Translations under genes and position numbers: made by a program
Notes under the pieces: generated by a model
What the model was told of the DNA's origin: nothing
The model's input: the letters and a program-made list of their open reading frames with translations, nothing else
The model's database searches: none
Shown: positions 56,529 to 59,876 of the stretch, one piece after another
How the letters are laid out: each line of letters opens with the position of its first letter
How positions within the stretch are numbered: the first letter of the stretch is position 1
Assembly (NCBI RefSeq): GCF_000003605.2
Contig: NW_003150583.1
Location: 7,501 to 67,376 of the forward strand
DNA length: 59,876 nt
Reading direction: 5' to 3'
From: Saccoglossus kowalevskii
Taxonomy: Eukaryota > Hemichordata > Enteropneusta > Harrimaniidae

Positions 56529-56600
56529 GGGCTCGTCCGGGATTTGAACCCGGGACCTCTCGCACCCTAAGCGAGAATTATGCCCCTAGACCAACGAGCC
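56529..56600 (-). tRNA. tRNA-Pro(AGG), hybrid T loop
   Basis: UGG-family T loop in an AGG gene. The stems are intact. Confidence 0.92.
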
Positions 56601-56735
56601 AGATATACATTCAAAAAACGTATGGAATGTCGGAAAATAATTTTTAAATATCTCATTTCTAAAAGTGTTTAAAGGTTGCCATATTGATGCAAGTCGAATC
56701 TTCAGCATCCATTTTTCTATGTTTGGTTAAATTAT

Positions 56736-56807
56736 GGGCTCGTCCGGGATTTGACCCCGAGACCTCTCGCACCCAATGCGAGAATCATACCCCTAGACCA
56801 ACGAGCA
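56736..56807 (-). tRNA. tRNA-Pro(UGG), T54 to G
   Basis: Box B GGGTC, G1 to T, T32 to A and TTT-only terminator. Activity is doubtful. Confidence 0.74.
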
Positions 56808-57196
56808 GATTCTGACTAATGAGTTAGGAGAGAAATTTAAAAAAATCAGTTTTATTCAGTTTTGCGACTCAATTGACAAGTTTTAAAATAGTATTTAGCA
56901 AATCATTATACAATTCCATTTCAGGGTAATGATTCAGTAAACGAAATCAAAAACTCATCTTTAAACTTTCGAGTAAACTAACAGACAAAGCGAATGACCA
57001 TATTTGTGATTTACTGCCTTGCACTGCAGGGTATTCTTCCTTTCATTGCCATGATTGTCTACTTGTTGGCACATTCCGATGTGGTCGCAAAATCCCCGGT
57101 CATTATAATTGCGAGAATTGTTATTATTGATTTTCTGTCGAATTTCATAACTTGAATTGAAATGCAGGCATCATAATGCAATATGATAAAAATTAT

Positions 57197-57268
57197 GGGC
57201 TCGTCCGGGAGTTGAACCCGGGACCTCTCGCACCCTAAGCGAGAATCATGCCCCTAGACCAACGAGCC
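57197..57268 (-). tRNA. tRNA-Pro(AGG)
   Basis: Canonical. Confidence 0.95.
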
Positions 57269-57403
57269 AGACATACGCTCCACAAACCCATGGATTGTCG
57301 GAAAATAATTTATAAATATCTCTTTTCTAAAAGTGTGCAAAGGTTGCCTTATTGATGCAAATCGAATCTTCAGCAGCCATTTTTCTAAGTTTGGTAAAAT
57401 TAT

Positions 57404-57475
57404 GGGCTCGTGCGGGATTTGAACCCGAGACATCTCGCACCCAAAGCGAGAATCATACCCTTATACCAACGATCC
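57404..57475 (-). tRNA. tRNA-Pro(UGG)
   Basis: C3 to A and C65 are stem mismatches. D12A form. Confidence 0.8.
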
Positions 57476-57864
57476 GATTCTGACTAATGGCTGAGGAGAG
57501 AAATTAAAAAAAATCAGTTTTATTCAGTTTTGCGACTCAATTGACAACTTTTAAAATAGTATTTAGCAAATCTTTATACAATTCTATTTCAGGGTAATGA
57601 TTCAGTAAACGAAATTAAAAACTCATCTTTAAACTTTCGAGAAAACTAACAGCCAAAGCGAGTGACCATATTTGTGATTTACTGTCTTGCACTGCAGGGA
57701 ATTCTCCATTTCATTGCCATGATTGTCTACTTGTTGGCACATTCCGATGTGGTCGCAAAATCCCCGGTCTGTGTAATTGTGAGAATTTCTATTTTTGTTT
57801 TTCTGTCGAATTTCATAACTTGAATTGAAATGCAGGCATCATAATGCAATATGTTAAAAAATAT

Positions 57865-57935
57865 GGACTCGTCGGGAGTTGAACCCGGGACCTCTCGAAC
57901 CCTAAGCGAAAATCATGCCCCTAGACCAACGAGCC
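57865..57935 (-). tRNA. tRNA-Pro(AGG), single, 71 nt
   Basis: One T-stem base is missing, 2:71 is G-U and 31:39 is mismatched. Confidence 0.75.
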
Positions 57936-58324
57936 GATTCTGACTAATATGTCAGGAGAGAAATTAAAAAAAATCAGTTTTATTCAGTTTTGCGACTCAA
58001 TTGACAAGTTTAAAAATAGTATTTAGCAAATCTTTATACAATTCCATTTCTGGGTAATGATTCAGTAAACGAAATCAAAAACTCATCTTTAAACTTTCGA
58101 GTGAACTAACAGACAAAGCGAGTGACCATATTTGTGATTTACTGCCTTCCACTGCAGGGAATCCTCCATTTCATTGCCATGATTGTCTACTTGTTGGCAC
58201 ATTCCGATGTGGTCGCAAAATCCCCGGTCTGTGTAATTGTGAGAATTTCTATTTTTGTTTTTCTGTCGAATTTCATAACTTGAATTGAAATGCAGGCATC
58301 ATAATGCAATATGTTAAAAAATAT

Positions 58325-58396
58325 GGGCTCGTCGGGGAGTTGAACCCGGGACCTCTCACACGCTAAGCGAAAATCATGCCCCTAGACCAACGAGCC
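58325..58396 (-). tRNA. tRNA-Pro-like, anticodon AGC
   Basis: Same as 42444 (loop TTAGCGT), so this variant was duplicated within its block. Confidence 0.85.
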
Positions 58397-58531
58397 AGAC
58401 ATACATTCAACAAACGTATGGAATGTCGGAAAATAATTTTTAAATATCTCATTTCTAAAAGTGTTCAAATGTTGCCTTATTGATGCAAGTCGAATATTCA
58501 GCAGCCATTTTTCTATGTTTGGTTAAATTAT

Positions 58532-58603
58532 GGGCTCGTCCGGGATTTGAACCCGCGACCTCTCGCACCCAAAGCGAGAATCATGCCGCTAGACCAACGA
58601 GCC
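58532..58603 (-). tRNA. tRNA-Pro(UGG)
   Basis: 49G form, TTT-only terminator. Twin of 42651. Confidence 0.88.
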
Positions 58604-58991
58604 GATTCTGACTAATGAGTTAGGAGAGAAATTTAAAAAAAATCAGTTTTATTCAGTTTTGCGACTCAATTGACAAGTTTTAAAATAGTATTTAGCAAAT
58701 CATTATACAATTCCATTTCTGGGTAATGATTCAGTAAACGAAATCAAAAACTCTTCTTTAAACTTTCGAGTAAACTAACAGCCAAAACGAGTGACCATAT
58801 TAGTGATTTACTGGCTTGCACTGCAGGGTATTCTTCCTTTCATTGTCATGATTGTCTACTTGTTGGCACATTCCGATGTGGTCGCAAAATCCCCGGTCAT
58901 TATAATTGCGAGAATTGTTATTATTGATTTTCTGTCGAATTTCATAACTTGAATTGAAATGCAAGCATCATAATGCATATGTAAAAAATAT

Positions 58992-59062
58992 GGGCTCGTC
59001 GGGGAGTTGAACACGGGACCTCTCGCACCCAAGCGAGAATCATACCCCTAGACCAACGAGCC
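58992..59062 (-). pseudogene. tRNA-Pro(UGG)-like hybrid, 6-nt loop
   Basis: One base is missing from the anticodon loop (TTGGGT), and box B has G52 to T. The twin at 43113 has seven bases, so a read error is possible. Confidence 0.65.
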
Positions 59063-59449
59063 GATTCTGACTAATTTAGTTAAGAAAAATTAAAAAAAAA
59101 CTGTTTTGTTCAGTTTTGCGACTCAATTGACAAGTTTTAAAATAGTATTTAGCAAATCTTTACACAATTCCATTTCAGGGTAATGATTAAGTAAACGAAA
59201 TCAAAAACTGATCATTAAATTTCGAGTAAACTAACAGCCAAAGCGAGTGACTATATTTGTGATTTACTGCCTTGCACTGCAGGGAATTCTCCATTTCATT
59301 GCCATGATTGTCTACTTGTTGGCACATTCCGATGTGGTCGCAAAATCCCCGGTCAGTATAATTGTGAGAATTTCTATTATTGTTTTTCTGTCGAATTTCA
59401 TAACTTGAATTGAAATGCAGGCATCATAATGAAATATGTTAAAAAATAT

Positions 59450-59521
59450 GGGCTCGTCCGGGAGTTGAATCCAGGACCTCTCGCACCCTAAGCGAGAATC
59501 ATGCCCTTAGACCAACAAGCC
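59450..59521 (-). tRNA. tRNA-Pro(AGG), box B G53 to A
   Basis: A53 and T50 in the T stem, A15 and 5:68 U-G. Confidence 0.82.
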
Positions 59522-59657
59522 AGACATACATTCAACAAACGTATGTATAGGTCGGAAAATAATTTATAAATATCTCTTTTCTAAAAGTGTTCAAATGTTG
59601 CCTTATTGATGCAAGTCGAATCTTCAGCAGCCATTTTTCTAACTTTGGTAAAATTAT

Positions 59658-59729
59658 GGGCTCGTCCGGGATTTGAAGCCGAGACCTCTCGCACCCAAAG
59701 CGAGAATCATACCCCTAGACCAACGAGCC
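59658..59729 (-). tRNA. tRNA-Pro(UGG), box B G53 to C
   Basis: GCTTC form. Last gene in the window. Confidence 0.82.
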
Positions 59730-59876
59730 GATTTTGACTATTGAGTTAGGAGAAAAATTAAAAAAATCAGTTTTATTCAGTTTTGTGACTCAATTGACAG
59801 TTTTAAAACAGTATTTAGCAATTTTACACATTCCATTTCAGGTATGATTCAGTAAACGAATCAAAACTGATCATTA

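Larger units (their letters stand above)
58301..59062. repeat. block duplicated 15.88 kb away (right copy)
   Basis: Partner of 42.4-43.2 kb. Its end carries extra 1-nt deletions that look like read errors. Confidence 0.85.
1..59876 (-). repeat. tandem array of tRNA-Pro(AGG)/tRNA-Pro(UGG) genes
   Basis: Every part of the window is a copy of one repeat. The main unit (about 667 bp) holds an AGG-family gene, a 135-bp spacer, a UGG-family gene and a 386-bp spacer. The minor unit (about 460 bp) holds one gene and the long spacer. Genes are 72 nt on the minus strand, with no intron and no encoded CCA. The intact fold is acceptor GGCTCGT/ACGAGCC, anticodon stem CTCGC/GCGAG, T stem CCGGG or TCGGG with CCCGG, and C73. 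In the gene entries, positions follow standard tRNA numbering on the minus strand. 'D12A form' means C12 is A, giving GTATAAGG and a 12:23 mismatch. '49G form' means T stem GCGGG with a 49:65 mismatch. 'Single' means the gene lies between two long spacers. Confidence 0.97.

Noticed and set aside
1-59876. CRISPR array
   Set aside because: The repeats are 460-667 bp, contain tRNA genes, and the intervening parts are repeats themselves, not unique spacers.
1-59876. tRNA-derived SINE family
   Set aside because: Copies are head-to-tail in one array with no poly-A tail after the tRNA part, no target-site duplications, and full mature tRNA genes.
1-59876. Bacterial, plant or organelle origin
   Set aside because: A34 anticodon and lack of encoded CCA point to a eukaryotic nucleus. 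The acceptor stem GGCTCGT fits animal, not plant, tRNA-Pro.

Overview
The whole window is one tandem array of nuclear tRNA-proline genes. I find about 173 tRNA loci, all on the minus strand, and no protein gene I can support. The genes belong to two families about 95% alike. One (80 loci) carries anticodon AGG, read as IGG after editing. The other (93 loci, including one cut by the left edge) carries UGG. No copy has CGG. The acceptor stem GGCTCGT/ACGAGCC, C73 and the absence of an encoded CCA end match animal cytosolic tRNA-Pro. Plant tRNA-Pro has a different acceptor stem. Internal A and B boxes and short T-run terminators fit RNA polymerase III. I infer an AT-rich animal genome and cannot name the species.

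Layout: the common unit is about 667 bp. Along the plus strand it reads AGG gene, short spacer (about 135 bp), UGG gene, long spacer (about 386 bp). Transcription runs the other way, so the UGG gene lies upstream of the AGG gene. A second unit of about 460 bp has one gene between two long spacers and is commonest at 6-10 kb, 13.5-15 kb, 19.4-24 kb and 43-47 kb. Units combine into higher-order repeats (1,332-1,337 bp dimers near 0.4-5.7 kb and 30.6-32 kb). Blocks of 0.7-1.6 kb recur far apart (offsets of about 2.67, 15.88, 23.72, 30.13 and 50.34 kb). This indicates unequal crossing over plus block duplication or gene conversion.

Most genes can fold into intact cloverleaves, but the array is also a graveyard. 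Some copies lose the box B cytosine or gain a mutation in the neighbouring guanines. One lacks its 3' third. Three related copies share a 6-nt deletion. Several have 6- or 8-nt anticodon loops. About seventeen have switched anticodons: AUG x3, AAG x2, AGC x2, AGA x1, UGC x1, UAG x3 (in broken genes), UGU x4 and GGG x1. The UGU group is repeated as a unit. About sixteen UGG-family genes have only TTT where the terminator should be.

The long spacer has a well-conserved core of about 120 bp. Its minus strand reads as a cysteine-bearing peptide resembling the ADAM10 membrane-proximal region. An overlapping plus-strand stretch resembles the 5' half of a tRNA. Both are weak hints. Clusters of single-base deletions near 25.1, 33.3, 47.6, 59.0 and 59.8 kb look like residual sequencing errors. 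All coordinates and counts were read by eye.
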